Source: Halegenticoccus soli (GTDB lineage Archaea > Halobacteriota > Halobacteria > Halobacteriales > Haloferacaceae). Taken from it: DNA of 41,618 nt. Where the stretch lies: NCBI RefSeq assembly GCF_002844195.1, contig NZ_PEND01000014.1, forward strand, positions 1 to 41,618, read 5' to 3'. Shown piece by piece: positions 16,209 to 25,162 of this stretch. The translations under genes and the position numbers were made by a program. The stretch's first letter is position 1. The number at the start of each line of letters is the position of its first letter. The notes beneath the pieces were generated by a model. It saw only the letters and a list, made by a program, of their open reading frames with translations. It searched no databases and had not been told where the DNA came from.

Positions 16209-17567
16209 ATGAGTAACGTACTCGTCCTCGACGCACAGGGTCCCGCAGCGTTGTCCGTCATCCGCTCACTCGGTGAGAAGGAGATCTCGATCACTGCCGG
16301 GAGCAGCTCACGGTACAGTCTCGGCGCACTTTCACGCTTCGCTCCCGATCGATACGTCCATCCGGATCCACGCGACGGATGTGAGGCGTTCATCGAACAC
16401 CTCCGGGAGTATTTAGCCGCGAACGATTTCGCTGCCGTCTTGCCGGTCTCCGATCAAACTACGCTGCTGTGCGCAAGACACAAGCACGAACTGGAGCAAA
16501 CTGGAACTCGCGTTGCCGCCGAAGACTGGGGTCGGTTCCGGCGGATGTTCGATAAGGGCCGGTTTTTCGACCTCGTGGCCGACCTGGACGTTCCCGCGCC
16601 CGAAACCCACCAGCCGAGGTCCCTCGCGGACGTCGCGAACCTTGCGCCAGAGCTGTCGTACCCGGTCGTCGTAAAATACCGGAGCAAAACCGCACTGGAC
16701 CGCGACACCTACTACATGGATAGTATGAGCGACGAGAATTACGTCCACTCGGAGCGTGAACTTCTCGAACGCTACGAGGAGTTGCTTGCCCAACGCGAGC
16801 ATCTCGTGCGACATCCGCCGCTCATTCAGGAGTACGTGCCGGGAACGACGACATCGACGGTCGTTCTCGCAGACGACGGCGATATTTCCGCGCATTTTCA
16901 ACAGAGACGAGTGCGGACCTACCCGACGTCCGGCGGGAACTCCGCGTTACTGGCAGCTGTTCGTGAGCCGAAAATGCTCGCGTATGCCGAGCGCGTCATC
17001 GACGCCCTCGAATGGACAGGCCCGGCGATGGTCGAGTTCATGCAGCACGGTGACGAGTTCTACGTGATAGAGATGAACGGGCGATACTGGGGGTCCGTTC
17101 CGTTCGCCGTCCAGTGCGGCGTCGATTTCCCTTGGCTTCACTATCAGCAGTTGAGGGGGAAGGAGCCGCAGCGGATATCAGAATACAGGACAGACATCAG
17201 GATGCAACGTCTGCTGTACGAGGAGCTGAAGTGGCTCAGAGAAAACGTTGCGAACGGAAACGTGACTGCGATCGGATCGTTCATCTCCGCTCTCTTCCGG
17301 GCCAAGCACAGTATTCTTTCCTGGGACGACCCGCTCCCCGCATTCAGCGCGGTAGGTTGGACAGGGGTCCTCGGCGCCCGCACGCTCGTCGATCAATTCA
17401 TGGCCGAGGATAGGGCTCGGACTACCGACGTCCAGCCCGATCCGACGACCACGATGTCCGTCGGTTCGACGTCCGAATCGAAGATCGACGGGTGGCTCGA
17501 AGCCGAGCGAGAGTACGACCGGGTGACGGACGCAGCCGAGAAAGTGGCCGCCACGATGAGTGTGTGA
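16209..17567 (+). CDS. ATP-grasp carboxylate-amine ligase
   Basis: A 452-residue cytoplasmic enzyme. It starts with a Rossmann-like pre-ATP-grasp region (MSNVLVLDAQGPAALSVIRSLG). The ATP-grasp part shows YPVVVKYR near residue 155-162, PLIQEYVPGT with an acidic loop, and FYVIEMNGRYWGSVPFAVQ, whose Glu and Asn bind the Mg ions. Such enzymes join a carboxylate to an amine through an acyl phosphate; this branch is often found in surface polysaccharide or glycosylation loci, but the substrate cannot be read from the sequence. ATG at 16209 is preferred over the overlapping GTG at 16206. The last 40 residues are a low-complexity Ser/Thr and charged tail. Codon use is normal for the chromosome. Confidence 0.85.
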   Translation: MSNVLVLDAQGPAALSVIRSLGEKEISITAGSSSRYSLGALSRFAPDRYVHPDPRDGCEAFIEHLREYLAANDFAAVLPVSDQTTLLCARHKHELEQTGTRVAAEDWGRFRRMFDKGRFFDLVADLDVPAPETHQPRSLADVANLAPELSYPVVVKYRSKTALDRDTYYMDSMSDENYVHSERELLERYEELLAQREHLVRHPPLIQEYVPGTTTSTVVLADDGDISAHFQQRRVRTYPTSGGNSALLAAVREPKMLAYAERVIDALEWTGPAMVEFMQHGDEFYVIEMNGRYWGSVPFAVQCGVDFPWLHYQQLRGKEPQRISEYRTDIRMQRLLYEELKWLRENVANGNVTAIGSFISALFRAKHSILSWDDPLPAFSAVGWTGVLGARTLVDQFMAEDRARTTDVQPDPTTTMSVGSTSESKIDGWLEAEREYDRVTDAAEKVAATMSV

Positions 17568-17637
17568 ACGTCCGTTATCGTCGGCTTTCTTCTCCGTCGC
17601 GCCTCCCCTCGCGGAGGCGCGGACTGCCGCGGAGCGG

Positions 17638-18228
17638 TCACGACGTGAACTCGACCGGGCAGCCGGCCGCGTCCCCGCCGCGCATCCCCTCCGCGAGCCA
17701 GAACGTCGAGAGCACGAGCGCGACGATGGCGAGGACGACGAATTCGAGGCCGTGGAGGGGGAACAGCGCCAGGAGCCCCGTCGCGCCGAACAGGCCGAGG
17801 ATGCCGGCGACGAGCGCCGACCCGCAAGCGGCGCAGCCTGCGCCCATCGTGCTCAGGACGACGCCGCCGACGCTGCCGGAGCTTTCGAGCAGCGAGCCGC
17901 CGTTGTTCCGGAGGTGGTACGCCAGCATCGCCGTGTTGACGCCGATGAGGACGCTCGCGACGGCGAGCAACGCCCCGCCGCCGACGCCGAATCCACTGCC
18001 GACGACTGGAAAGAGGTTGACGAGGATGGCGAACCGGGCGGCGAGGGGGAGCGGGCCGAGGAGAACGAGGTCGCGGACGATCGAAAGGTTCTGCGAGACG
18101 ACGAAGGTGGTCAGGCCGACGAGAGCGGCCACGACCGCGAGCAACGCGTACGCGGGCGTCGAGAGCACGAGGCGGGCGGCGCGAGCGATCGTTCGCCAGT
18201 CCGAGAGGGTGGTAGGGGCCGATTTCAT
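17638..18228 (-). CDS. Five-helix membrane protein with a CAAC motif
   Basis: A 196-residue protein with about five membrane helices (about 27-46, 57-75, 84-104, 121-155 and 158-180). Residues 128-137 read MGAGCAACGS: two Cys (132, 135) in a CxxC within a Gly-rich membrane segment, plus Cys190 near the C-terminus. The paired Cys could form a disulfide or bind metal. The gene is divergent from the CPSC thioredoxin-fold lipoprotein at 18524, and the two may work together in disulfide or electron transfer across the membrane. That link is inference. I do not recognise a named family. It converges with the ATP-grasp gene at a 70-base gap. Confidence 0.75.
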   Translation of the reverse strand: MKSAPTTLSDWRTIARAARLVLSTPAYALLAVVAALVGLTTFVVSQNLSIVRDLVLLGPLPLAARFAILVNLFPVVGSGFGVGGGALLAVASVLIGVNTAMLAYHLRNNGGSLLESSGSVGGVVLSTMGAGCAACGSALVAGILGLFGATGLLALFPLHGLEFVVLAIVALVLSTFWLAEGMRGGDAAGCPVEFTS

Positions 18229-18523
18229 GGGCGCGGGTTGTGGTCCGGAAAGCGCTGTGCGTACTGTTCGGGGAGTATCCGTCCGATACTAGTTACTCTC
18301 CCTGTATTAACGTTTGTGGCGAGGGTTCGTCTGAGCGGCTGATAGGACTGAAATCCAACCACCGAACGACGCCGGAGTAACGCGTTTTGGACGCCCGATT
18401 CGTCGGGGCAAGGGGCAAAATCGTGACTTTCGACCGACAGAGAAATCAACAACAATAATATAATTACGCGTGGCTCCAAGCCAAAAAATTAAACTGGTTA
18501 TTAAGCCGAACAACGGGTGAGTA

Positions 18524-19393
18524 ATGCGGGAGAAACCACGCAGGGCCGTAGTGAAAGCATCGGCGGGCGTACTCGTAGCCGGTCTCAGCGGGTGTGCCGG
18601 AATACTGGGCGACACGTCCGAAGAGGAGTCGACCCCGACGTCTTCTCGATCGACCGCCCACCCGACGACTACGCGCGAGCGAACGACGTCTCGCACGACG
18701 ACGAAAGTGAACGCGACGACCTCCGAAGAGCCGACGGAGACAGCGGAACCGACGGAGACCGAAACTGCGACACGGACGGAAACGGAAACGCCGACGCAGA
18801 CGCCCCCTCCGACAACCCGACCGGCCCCCGACATCGACCACCCGGCCGCCAACGGGATCGCGGACAATCCGCGGCTCGGACGGCCGCTCGAAGACGTCAG
18901 GGGGATCATCGTGGCCTTCGACGATCCGTCGTGCCCGTCGTGCGCGAAGTTCCACGAGGGGACGCTCCCGACGCTCAAATCCCGGCTTATCGATCCGGGG
19001 AAGGCGGCGTACGTCGCGAGGGCGTTCCCGATCGTGGAGCCGTGGGGGAACCAGGGGGTGCAGTTGCTCAAGGCGACGCACGCCCACGACGCGGAGGCGT
19101 ACTGGGACCTGAAGTCCCACTACTACGCCAACAGGCAGTCGTTCGACACCGGGAACGTCTTCGAAAAGACGGAAGCGTACCTCCGCTCGGAGACGAGCGT
19201 GGACGCGCGCACCGTCGTTCGGGAGGCCCGGCGGAAGGCCTACGACGACGCGGTCAACGCCGACGTTCGCGCGGGGCGGAGCGCCGGCATCCGCGGGACG
19301 CCGTCGTTCTACCTGTTCCGCGACGGCGAGTACAGGACGAAGGTCCTGGGCAACCAGAACGCAGCGGTGTTCGAAAACGCGCTCGGGCTCTGA
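18524..19393 (+). CDS. DsbA-like thioredoxin-fold lipoprotein
   Basis: A 289-residue exported protein. The leader (EKPRRAVVKASAGVLVAG) is Tat-like and ends in a lipobox LSGC with Cys24 as the lipid anchor. Residues 30-103 are a Thr/Glu/Pro-rich linker, probably O-glycosylated. The thioredoxin fold spans about 125-289: IIVAFDDPSCPSCAKFHEG has the active-site CPSC (137-140), an inserted helical part follows, and GIRGTPSFYLF has the cis-proline at 260. It probably oxidises or isomerises disulfides outside the membrane. AT-rich sequence at 18453-18466 (AACAATAATATAAT) lies in the divergent promoter shared with the CAAC membrane protein. Confidence 0.9.
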   Translation: MREKPRRAVVKASAGVLVAGLSGCAGILGDTSEEESTPTSSRSTAHPTTTRERTTSRTTTKVNATTSEEPTETAEPTETETATRTETETPTQTPPPTTRPAPDIDHPAANGIADNPRLGRPLEDVRGIIVAFDDPSCPSCAKFHEGTLPTLKSRLIDPGKAAYVARAFPIVEPWGNQGVQLLKATHAHDAEAYWDLKSHYYANRQSFDTGNVFEKTEAYLRSETSVDARTVVREARRKAYDDAVNADVRAGRSAGIRGTPSFYLFRDGEYRTKVLGNQNAAVFENALGL

Positions 19394-19764
19394 GCGTCAG
19401 GTTCGGGCGAACCGCGGCCGAATGGGCGTTCGGGTCGACCGCTATGGGGGGGGGGGAGCATCGGCGACGGGTCGGGTCCCCGTGCGTCGACGAACGCCTC
19501 GGTCGGCGAAAATCTGGTTCGCGCTGCCGGACGGGATCTGTCTCAGACGGAACGCGCCTCGACTTCCTGTCATATAGCCGATCAAAACGGAGCCTACGAA
19601 CGATGCGCCGCCCGATTACCTCGTTCGTCCAGGTTGGCACGAATTTTTGAATTAGAGTGACCTGGGGTGAAATCGTTACAGATTAGCCAGGTGATAACTA
19701 GTTGAAAAATTCCGGAATAGAGCGTATAATTAAAATACATCGATTCTAAATAACGAAGCGTCCA
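19394..19764. other. Intergenic region with an 11-G tract and a promoter
   Basis: No gene is seen. It contains a run of eleven G (19446-19456), a T5 patch near 19650 that may end transcription of the lipoprotein gene, and TATAATTAAAA at 19725-19735, which is 30-40 bases before the ATG at 19765 and is a good TATA box candidate for the peptidase gene. Confidence 0.45.
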
Positions 19765-21000
19765 ATGCGACGCACACTCACTACACGCCGAAAATTCCTG
19801 ACAGCGACCGGTGGACTGACGATCGCGGGACTCGCTTTGAGCGGAAACGCGACAGCCGAGGAGACGGACGTCTCTCGTTCTACCTTCAAATTGCGCGAGG
19901 GGACCGAAGAGGAGACGACCGTCTACGAGACGGTCGCGGACGAGGACGGTCCGACGGTCGTCGTGGTCGGCGGGATGCACGGCGACGAGGAGGCCGGCTA
20001 CCGGGCCGCAAATTACGTCCGGGAGTGGGCGATCGGCGCCGGGACGCTCGTCACGATCCCGAGGGCGAACGCGCGAGCCGTCGAGCGGGGCACGCGCAAC
20101 GGTCCGGACGGCGTCGACCTGAACCGCCAGTTCGAAGTGGGCGAGAGGCCGGGCACCGAACTCGCGCGGGAGATCTGGAATCTCGTCCGCAGGTACGACC
20201 CGGACATGCTGATCGACCTCCACGAGTCGAGGGGGATCTATCGCGACGACCAAGATCCGGGGCTGGGTCAGGCGGTCTTCCACTCCCAGCAGCAGAAGGC
20301 GTACGACGAAGCGGAGGAGGCCGTCAGGTACGTCAACCGCAACCACGTTTCCAACCCGCGGTACCTATTCAAAAAGAGCCTCGCGACCGGCCCGGACATG
20401 CCCCCGTACGGACTCCTGATTTACAAGGCGTCCTACGACCTCGGCGCGACCTCCCACCTCGTCGAGACGTACGAGGAGGCTGGAGGCGTCGACAAGCGCG
20501 TCGGGTGGCAGCTCCAGATCGTGAGACAGCTCATCAACGATCTGCTCTCGGGCGACAGCGACGAGGAAGTGGACGACGAGCCCGGCGGGGACGAACCGGA
20601 GGACGACACCGGCGGAGACGACTCCGACGGCGACGCCGGCGAGGGTGACGGCTCCGACGGAGACGGCGGGGACGACGGATCCGGCGGAGAACCGAACCAG
20701 GGGCCGACCGCGCGGATCGAGACGAACCCGGCGAACGCGGACGAACTCGATCTCAGTAGCGACGACGTCGTCACGCTCGACGGATCCGCGTCGTCGGACG
20801 CCGACGGCGAAATCGCCTCCTACGACTGGAACGTCGAGGGACTCGGGAAGATCGCGAACGGAGGCGGCTCCGGGGACACCGTCGACGTGACGTTCACGGG
20901 GTGCGGCGAGATGCTCGTCACCCTGACGGTGACGGACGCCGACGGAGCGACGGACACGGCGCAGGTCACCCTCTCGACGCTCCCGCCGATCCGGGAGTAG
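19765..21000 (+). CDS. Tat-exported M14/AspA-type zinc peptidase with a PKD domain
   Basis: A 411-residue secreted protein. The Tat leader is TRRKFLTATGGLTIAGLALS (8-27). The catalytic part resembles succinylglutamate desuccinylase/aspartoacylase and M14 carboxypeptidases: GGMHGDEEAG gives zinc ligands His72 and Glu75, GVDLNRQF gives Asn120-Arg121 for substrate carboxylate, IDLHES gives zinc ligand His153, and LVETYEEAG probably carries the catalytic Glu. Residues about 265-310 are a Gly/Asp/Glu linker suited to high salt. Residues about 312-405 are a PKD domain (VVTLDGSASSDADGEIASYDW, TVTDADGATDTA). It is probably a cell-surface amidase or carboxypeptidase. Substrate unknown. Confidence 0.85.
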   Translation: MRRTLTTRRKFLTATGGLTIAGLALSGNATAEETDVSRSTFKLREGTEEETTVYETVADEDGPTVVVVGGMHGDEEAGYRAANYVREWAIGAGTLVTIPRANARAVERGTRNGPDGVDLNRQFEVGERPGTELAREIWNLVRRYDPDMLIDLHESRGIYRDDQDPGLGQAVFHSQQQKAYDEAEEAVRYVNRNHVSNPRYLFKKSLATGPDMPPYGLLIYKASYDLGATSHLVETYEEAGGVDKRVGWQLQIVRQLINDLLSGDSDEEVDDEPGGDEPEDDTGGDDSDGDAGEGDGSDGDGGDDGSGGEPNQGPTARIETNPANADELDLSSDDVVTLDGSASSDADGEIASYDWNVEGLGKIANGGGSGDTVDVTFTGCGEMLVTLTVTDADGATDTAQVTLSTLPPIRE

Positions 21001-21236
21001 CGAGACCGGTTCGGGCCGCCCCCGCGACCGGTTCGGGACGCAGGGACGGCCGGTTGGGAACGCGCGTACGGACGGCTCCGGACGCGGGTGCTGTCGTCCC
21101 GGTTCCGAACCGTCGGTCAAGGACTCCGACCGGTCGGTCGAAGACCGGGAGTGACGCGGGGATTTTTCAGAGCGGGCCAAGGTGTCGATCGGTGAACTGT
21201 GCCGAGATTCATGGTGATGACGCCCGTAGGACGACT

Positions 21237-21755
21237 ATGGGAGAACAGTGGCGATACGAGTTCGAAGGGACCGAACCGGACGTCCACGACGACGCGCACG
21301 TCAGCCGGCGCGCGACGCTCGTGGGGGATGTCGTCGTCGAAGCCGACGCGAGCGTCTGGCCCGGGGTCGTGCTCCGCGGCGACGTGGCGCCCGTCCGGAT
21401 CGGCCGCGAATCGCACGTCGGCGACAACGCCGTCCTGCACGCGGTGCGCATCGGCGAGCGCGTGATGATCGGACACGGGGCGGTGCTCAACGAGTGTACG
21501 ATCGACGACGGGGCGCTCGTCGGGTTCAACGCGACGGTGAACACGAACGTCACCGTCGGAAGCCGGAGCATCGTCGCCTCGGGAACCGTCGTGCCGGAGC
21601 ACACGGAGATCCCGGAGGGATCGTTCGTCCGCGGGGTCCCGGCGAGAGTGACCCCGCTGGAGGAGACGTCGATCGACGCGGAGGCGATCTTCGAGCGGTA
21701 CTCGACCGGCGAGTACACGGGCCTCGCCGACCGCCACGGCGACCTGTTCGTGTGA
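21237..21755 (+). CDS. Gamma-class carbonic anhydrase-like hexapeptide-repeat protein
   Basis: A 172-residue left-handed beta-helix protein. DASVWPGVVLRGDVAPVRIG has the conserved Arg47 and Asp49, and VLHAV gives His68. The next metal motif reads IGHGAVLNEC: His80 is present, but Asn85 stands five residues later where gamma-carbonic anhydrases have the third zinc-ligand His. The enzyme may therefore be inactive for CO2 hydration or use another ligand or reaction. The rest is regular hexapeptide repeats ending in a C-terminal helix (DAEAIFERYSTGEYTGLA). The start at 21237 gives the usual N-terminus; the longer frame upstream is non-coding. Confidence 0.85.
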   Translation: MGEQWRYEFEGTEPDVHDDAHVSRRATLVGDVVVEADASVWPGVVLRGDVAPVRIGRESHVGDNAVLHAVRIGERVMIGHGAVLNECTIDDGALVGFNATVNTNVTVGSRSIVASGTVVPEHTEIPEGSFVRGVPARVTPLEETSIDAEAIFERYSTGEYTGLADRHGDLFV

Positions 21756-21815
21756 GGCTTCGATCCGTTCGCGTGAGGCCTCGGTCGGCGGGACAGCCGA
21801 CGACCGCCGTCGCGG

Positions 21816-22475
21816 TCAATCCACGTGATTGACCGTTCGTAGATACTCCTGTAGCAGTCCGGGAAAGTCCCGGCCCTTCAGGTACCGGAGACCGAAGTCG
21901 TCGGCCCAGCTGATGATGCCGGTGTCCTCGGTGACGACGCCGGCGTCGAGTTCCCGCGCGAGGATGAGGAGGTCGAGGTCCTCCCGCGAGTCGAGTACGC
22001 CTTTCCGGAGCGTCCGCCGGTACTCGTCCCGGAGGTCGGCGATGACCTGGTCGACCCCGGTCATGTACTCGTGGTCGTCGAGCCGTTCGACGCGGGACTC
22101 CTCCGCCTTCCGGACCGCCTTCTCGGAGATGCGCAACCCGCGGTTCACCCGGTCGCTCATCTCGTCTATGAACCCGTACACTAGCTCCGCGGGAATCATG
22201 ACTTCGAGGCGGGCGGGACTCTTTTTTATCACCCAGGTGTTGAGCTTCGAGAACGTTTCCTCCGACACCCCGCGATCTCCGAGCATCGCCGTCAGCTCGT
22301 CGTGGATCGACGGCGGCATGTAACAGGAGATGTTGAGGTCGAGCTTCGCGCGCGCGACGAGGTCGAGAAACCGGTCGATCGCCTCCTCGACGCTCTCGTC
22401 CTCGCGGCGGATCTCCTCGGTGATGAACACGGACGTGTCGAGGACGAATCGCTGCTTGAGAGGATACGAGGGCAT
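21816..22475 (-). CDS. PIN-domain RNA ligase partner protein
   Basis: A 219-residue cytoplasmic protein. [14 protein letters not shown] gives the first PIN acidic residue Asp13; [20 protein letters not shown] gives the C-terminal acidic cluster, and [21 protein letters not shown] completes the PIN fold. The sequence fits the 'RNA ligase partner' family that accompanies Pab1020-type RNA ligases. PIN domains are usually RNases, so a cut-and-seal role in RNA repair or processing is likely but inferred. The ATG at 22475 is chosen because the N-terminal extension above it is basic and overlaps the hairpin region. The ligase itself lies at 24002, separated by an alcohol dehydrogenase. Confidence 0.85.
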   Translation of the reverse strand: MPSYPLKQRFVLDTSVFITEEIRREDESVEEAIDRFLDLVARAKLDLNISCYMPPSIHDELTAMLGDRGVSEETFSKLNTWVIKKSPARLEVMIPAELVYGFIDEMSDRVNRGLRISEKAVRKAEESRVERLDDHEYMTGVDQVIADLRDEYRRTLRKGVLDSREDLDLLILARELDAGVVTEDTGIISWADDFGLRYLKGRDFPGLLQEYLRTVNHVD

Positions 22476-22597
22476 GGGAACAATTGACACCGCGGGGAGA
22501 AATACCTGACCGCTCGCGACCCGTTTCCGCCGCCGAGCGGGACGCCTCCGAACGCGCACCCGCACCGCTCGGCGTTCGTCCCGGGCGGATTCGACGA

Positions 22598-22642
22598 CTC
22601 GTCCGGAGTTTCGGTTGTCGTCGAACCGAAACTCCGGACGAG
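22598..22642. repeat. Strong perfect hairpin, 19-bp stem
   Basis: Bases 22598-22616 (starting CTCGTCCGGAG) and 22624-22642 (ending CTCCGGACGAG) are perfect complements around a 7-base loop. It lies between the divergent PIN-protein and dehydrogenase genes, 44 bases before the dehydrogenase ATG. Possible roles are an operator for a dimeric regulator, an RNA structure, or a small palindromic mobile element. Confidence 0.8.
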
Positions 22643-22686
22643 ACGACAAAGAGTTCATCGTCCCGGTTACCGTACTAGATATTCTC

Positions 22687-23757
22687 ATGCAAGCATCGAG
22701 ATATCACGGACAGCGAGACGTCCGCGTGGACGACGTTGACGACCCGACGCTCGGGCCCGACGAGGTGCGGATCGAGGTCGACTCGTGCGGGATCTGCGGC
22801 TCCGATCTGCACGAGTACGTCGCCGGACCGATCTTCGTGCCGGATCGGGATCCGCACCCGCTCACCGGCGAGCGACTGCCGATCACCATGGGACACGAGT
22901 TCGGCGGCGTCATCACGGCGGTCGGAGACGGCGTCTCGACCCACGAGAAGGGGCAGGCCGTCGCGGTGAACCCGATCGTCTGGTGCGGGGAGTGTCGGTA
23001 CTGCGTCGAGGGGAAGTACCACCTCTGCGAGTCCGTCGGGTTCGTCGGCCTTTCGGGGGGCGGCGGCGGATTCTCGGAGCGCGTCACCGTACCGGCGGTC
23101 CAGGCGGTTCCGCTTCCGGACGGCGTTCCCACCGAGCACGGCGCACTGGTCGAACCGTTCAGCGTCGGTCTCCACGCGGTCCGTCGATCCGGCCTCCAGG
23201 CGGGAGACTCGGTCGCCGTGTTCGGAAGCGGCCCAATCGGCCTCGCGGTCGTGCAGGCCGCGCGTGCGGCCGGCGCCGGTCGCATCTTCGTCTCCGAACC
23301 GCGCGAAGCCCGACGCAGCCTCGCGCGGGAGAGCGGCGCCGACGACCTCGTCGATCCGACGGAGACGGACCCAGTCGAGTACGTCCACGCCGAGACAGGA
23401 GGGGGAACGGACGTCACCTTCGAGGTCGCGGGAATAGAGACCACGTTCAAGCAGGCGCTGGAAACCGCGAAGGCCGACGGCCGAGTGACGATCGTGAGCA
23501 TCTTCGAAGGGGAGATCTCCATGCATCCGAACACGATCGTTCTCGGCGAGCGAGCGGTCACCGGCACGCTCGCGTATCTCGGCGGCCCGCTGTCGGACCG
23601 CGAGTTCGGCGCCGTCCTCCGCCTGTTCGGCGACGGAGAGCTCGATCCGGAAGCGCTCGTCACCGCGCGCATCGATCTCCCCGACGTCGTCGACGAGGGG
23701 TTCGACGAGCTATTGGACGGCGAGAGCGAACACGTGAAGATCCTCGTCAGACCGTGA
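22687..23757 (+). CDS. Zinc-dependent alcohol dehydrogenase, 2,3-butanediol dehydrogenase type
   Basis: A 356-residue medium-chain dehydrogenase. Catalytic zinc ligands are Cys37 (GICGSD), His70-Glu71 (GHEFGG) and Glu156 (LVEPFSVG). The structural zinc site has Cys100, 103, 106 and 114 ([16 protein letters not shown]). The NAD(P)-binding motif is GSGPIGLAV (180-188), with Glu at SEPREARRS suggesting NAD preference. [14 protein letters not shown] matches butanediol dehydrogenases; sorbitol or threonine dehydrogenase activity is an alternative. ATG at 22687 is used because the longer frame runs into the hairpin. A 30-bp palindrome follows the gene. It separates the two RNA-repair genes and may be a later insertion. 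Confidence 0.88.
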   Translation: MQASRYHGQRDVRVDDVDDPTLGPDEVRIEVDSCGICGSDLHEYVAGPIFVPDRDPHPLTGERLPITMGHEFGGVITAVGDGVSTHEKGQAVAVNPIVWCGECRYCVEGKYHLCESVGFVGLSGGGGGFSERVTVPAVQAVPLPDGVPTEHGALVEPFSVGLHAVRRSGLQAGDSVAVFGSGPIGLAVVQAARAAGAGRIFVSEPREARRSLARESGADDLVDPTETDPVEYVHAETGGGTDVTFEVAGIETTFKQALETAKADGRVTIVSIFEGEISMHPNTIVLGERAVTGTLAYLGGPLSDREFGAVLRLFGDGELDPEALVTARIDLPDVVDEGFDELLDGESEHVKILVRP

Positions 23758-23836
23758 ACGACGCGACGAGCGCCCGGGAGACGGCGGGCCGTCGGCCTCG
23801 CGCGATCGCCGCGAGCGCCAGGATACGGAGAGCGAA

Positions 23837-23866
23837 CGGACGGCTCCGCGATCGCGGAGCCGTCCG
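23837..23866. terminator. Perfect 30-bp palindrome after the dehydrogenase gene
   Basis: CGGACGGCTCCGCGA followed directly by its exact complement, 80 bases after the stop of the dehydrogenase. It can form a very stable hairpin. A factor-independent stop or RNA end-protection is plausible, but no T-tract follows, so the role is uncertain. Confidence 0.5.
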
Positions 23867-24001
23867 AAGCGGGCCGCGGCGCACCGCCCCGCGATCGTAC
23901 GCCGCCGAAGGGGGGCCGCCCCTCCAGCGTCCATGGGTCGGAAGTCACGACAGGCCGCGAGTCGGGGGTCGCGACAGACCGCGAGCCAGGAGCCGCGCAG
24001 G

Positions 24002-25108
24002 ATGACGTACCACGAGCTGCTCGGCCTCTCGCGATCCGAGTTCGATGCGATCGAAGGACACTTCCGGCGGCGGGAGTTCCGCAGAACGGAGTACCGCCAC
24101 CTCCCGGACCGGCGGAAACACCTGTCGCGGGGGACGGTGCTCGTCGGGGGGACGGTCGTCCGCGGGTTCCCGAAGATCCCGCGGGCGTTCGTCCTCGACG
24201 CGGGGATTTCGCGGTACTTCGACGGGGCGTTCGTGGTCGAGGAGAAGCTGAACGGCTACAACGTCCGCGTCGTCCGGGTCGGGGAGGTGCTCGCGTTCAC
24301 GCGGAGCGGGCTCGTCTGCCCGTTCACGACGTGGAAGGTCCGCTCGACGCTCGACCTCGACGGCTTCTTCGAGGAGAACCCGTCGGCGATGCTCTGCGGC
24401 GAGATGATCGGCCCGGAGAGCCCCTACACGGCGCACGAGTACCCCGAAGTCGAGTCGCTCGCGTTCCGCGCGTTCGACGTGCGCGACCGAGCGACGGGCG
24501 AACCGCTCCCGGTGCGCGAGCGGCGGCGGCTCTGCGAGCGGCACGGGGTGCCCCAGGCCCCGCTGTTCGGCGTTCACCGAGCCGAATCGGGGGCGACGGG
24601 AGTGAGGGAAACCGTCCGGAAGCTCGACGAGGAGGGTCGCGAGGGGGTGGTGATGAAGTCCCTCGGCGGGGAGAGACAGCTGAAGTACACAACCTCGGCG
24701 TCGAGCCGCAGCGACCTGGCCTACGCGTTCTCGTACCCGTTCGACTACGGACGGGACTTCGTGTTCCGACGGCTGCTCCGCGAGGCGTTCCAGGCCGTCG
24801 AGTGGGAGGCCGACGACGCCGAGGTCGAGCGGCGGGCGCGCGAACTCGGGGAGGCGATACTCGTCCCGATGGTGCGCACGTTCCGGGGGGTACGCGACGG
24901 GGAGATCGTCGCCGAGCGGCACCGGATCAGAGGGGACCGCCGCCCGATCGAAGAGCTGCTCGACCACCTCCGGGACCAGGGGTTAGAGATCGCCGTCGAG
25001 GACGACCGCACCGAGGGCAGTGAACGCGTCGTCACGTTCGCGAAGCGACTGCGGTCTACGACCGACAAGACGAGAGCGTACCTCGACGGAACGGTCGTCA
25101 GCGAGTGA
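24002..25108 (+). CDS. ATP-dependent RNA ligase, Pab1020 type
   Basis: A 368-residue nucleotidyltransferase. Motif I is EEKLNGYN with the adenylated Lys at residue 82. Later motifs are seen in AMLCGEMIGPES (motif III/IIIa region), GREGVVMKSLGGERQLKYTT (motifs IV and V) and a helical C-terminal domain that in this family makes the dimer. It joins RNA ends through an AMP intermediate. The frame extends back to ATG at 23933, but those 23 residues are very basic and come from an imperfect direct repeat (GTCRCGACAGRCCGCGAG twice), so ATG at 24002 is preferred. Its probable PIN-domain partner is at 21816 on the other strand. Confidence 0.85.
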   Translation: MTYHELLGLSRSEFDAIEGHFRRREFRRTEYRHLPDRRKHLSRGTVLVGGTVVRGFPKIPRAFVLDAGISRYFDGAFVVEEKLNGYNVRVVRVGEVLAFTRSGLVCPFTTWKVRSTLDLDGFFEENPSAMLCGEMIGPESPYTAHEYPEVESLAFRAFDVRDRATGEPLPVRERRRLCERHGVPQAPLFGVHRAESGATGVRETVRKLDEEGREGVVMKSLGGERQLKYTTSASSRSDLAYAFSYPFDYGRDFVFRRLLREAFQAVEWEADDAEVERRARELGEAILVPMVRTFRGVRDGEIVAERHRIRGDRRPIEELLDHLRDQGLEIAVEDDRTEGSERVVTFAKRLRSTTDKTRAYLDGTVVSE

Positions 25109-25162
25109 GCGGTGGAGATCCAATTACTTTCGTCACCAGTCCGTTTTAACTAGTTATTTTAA

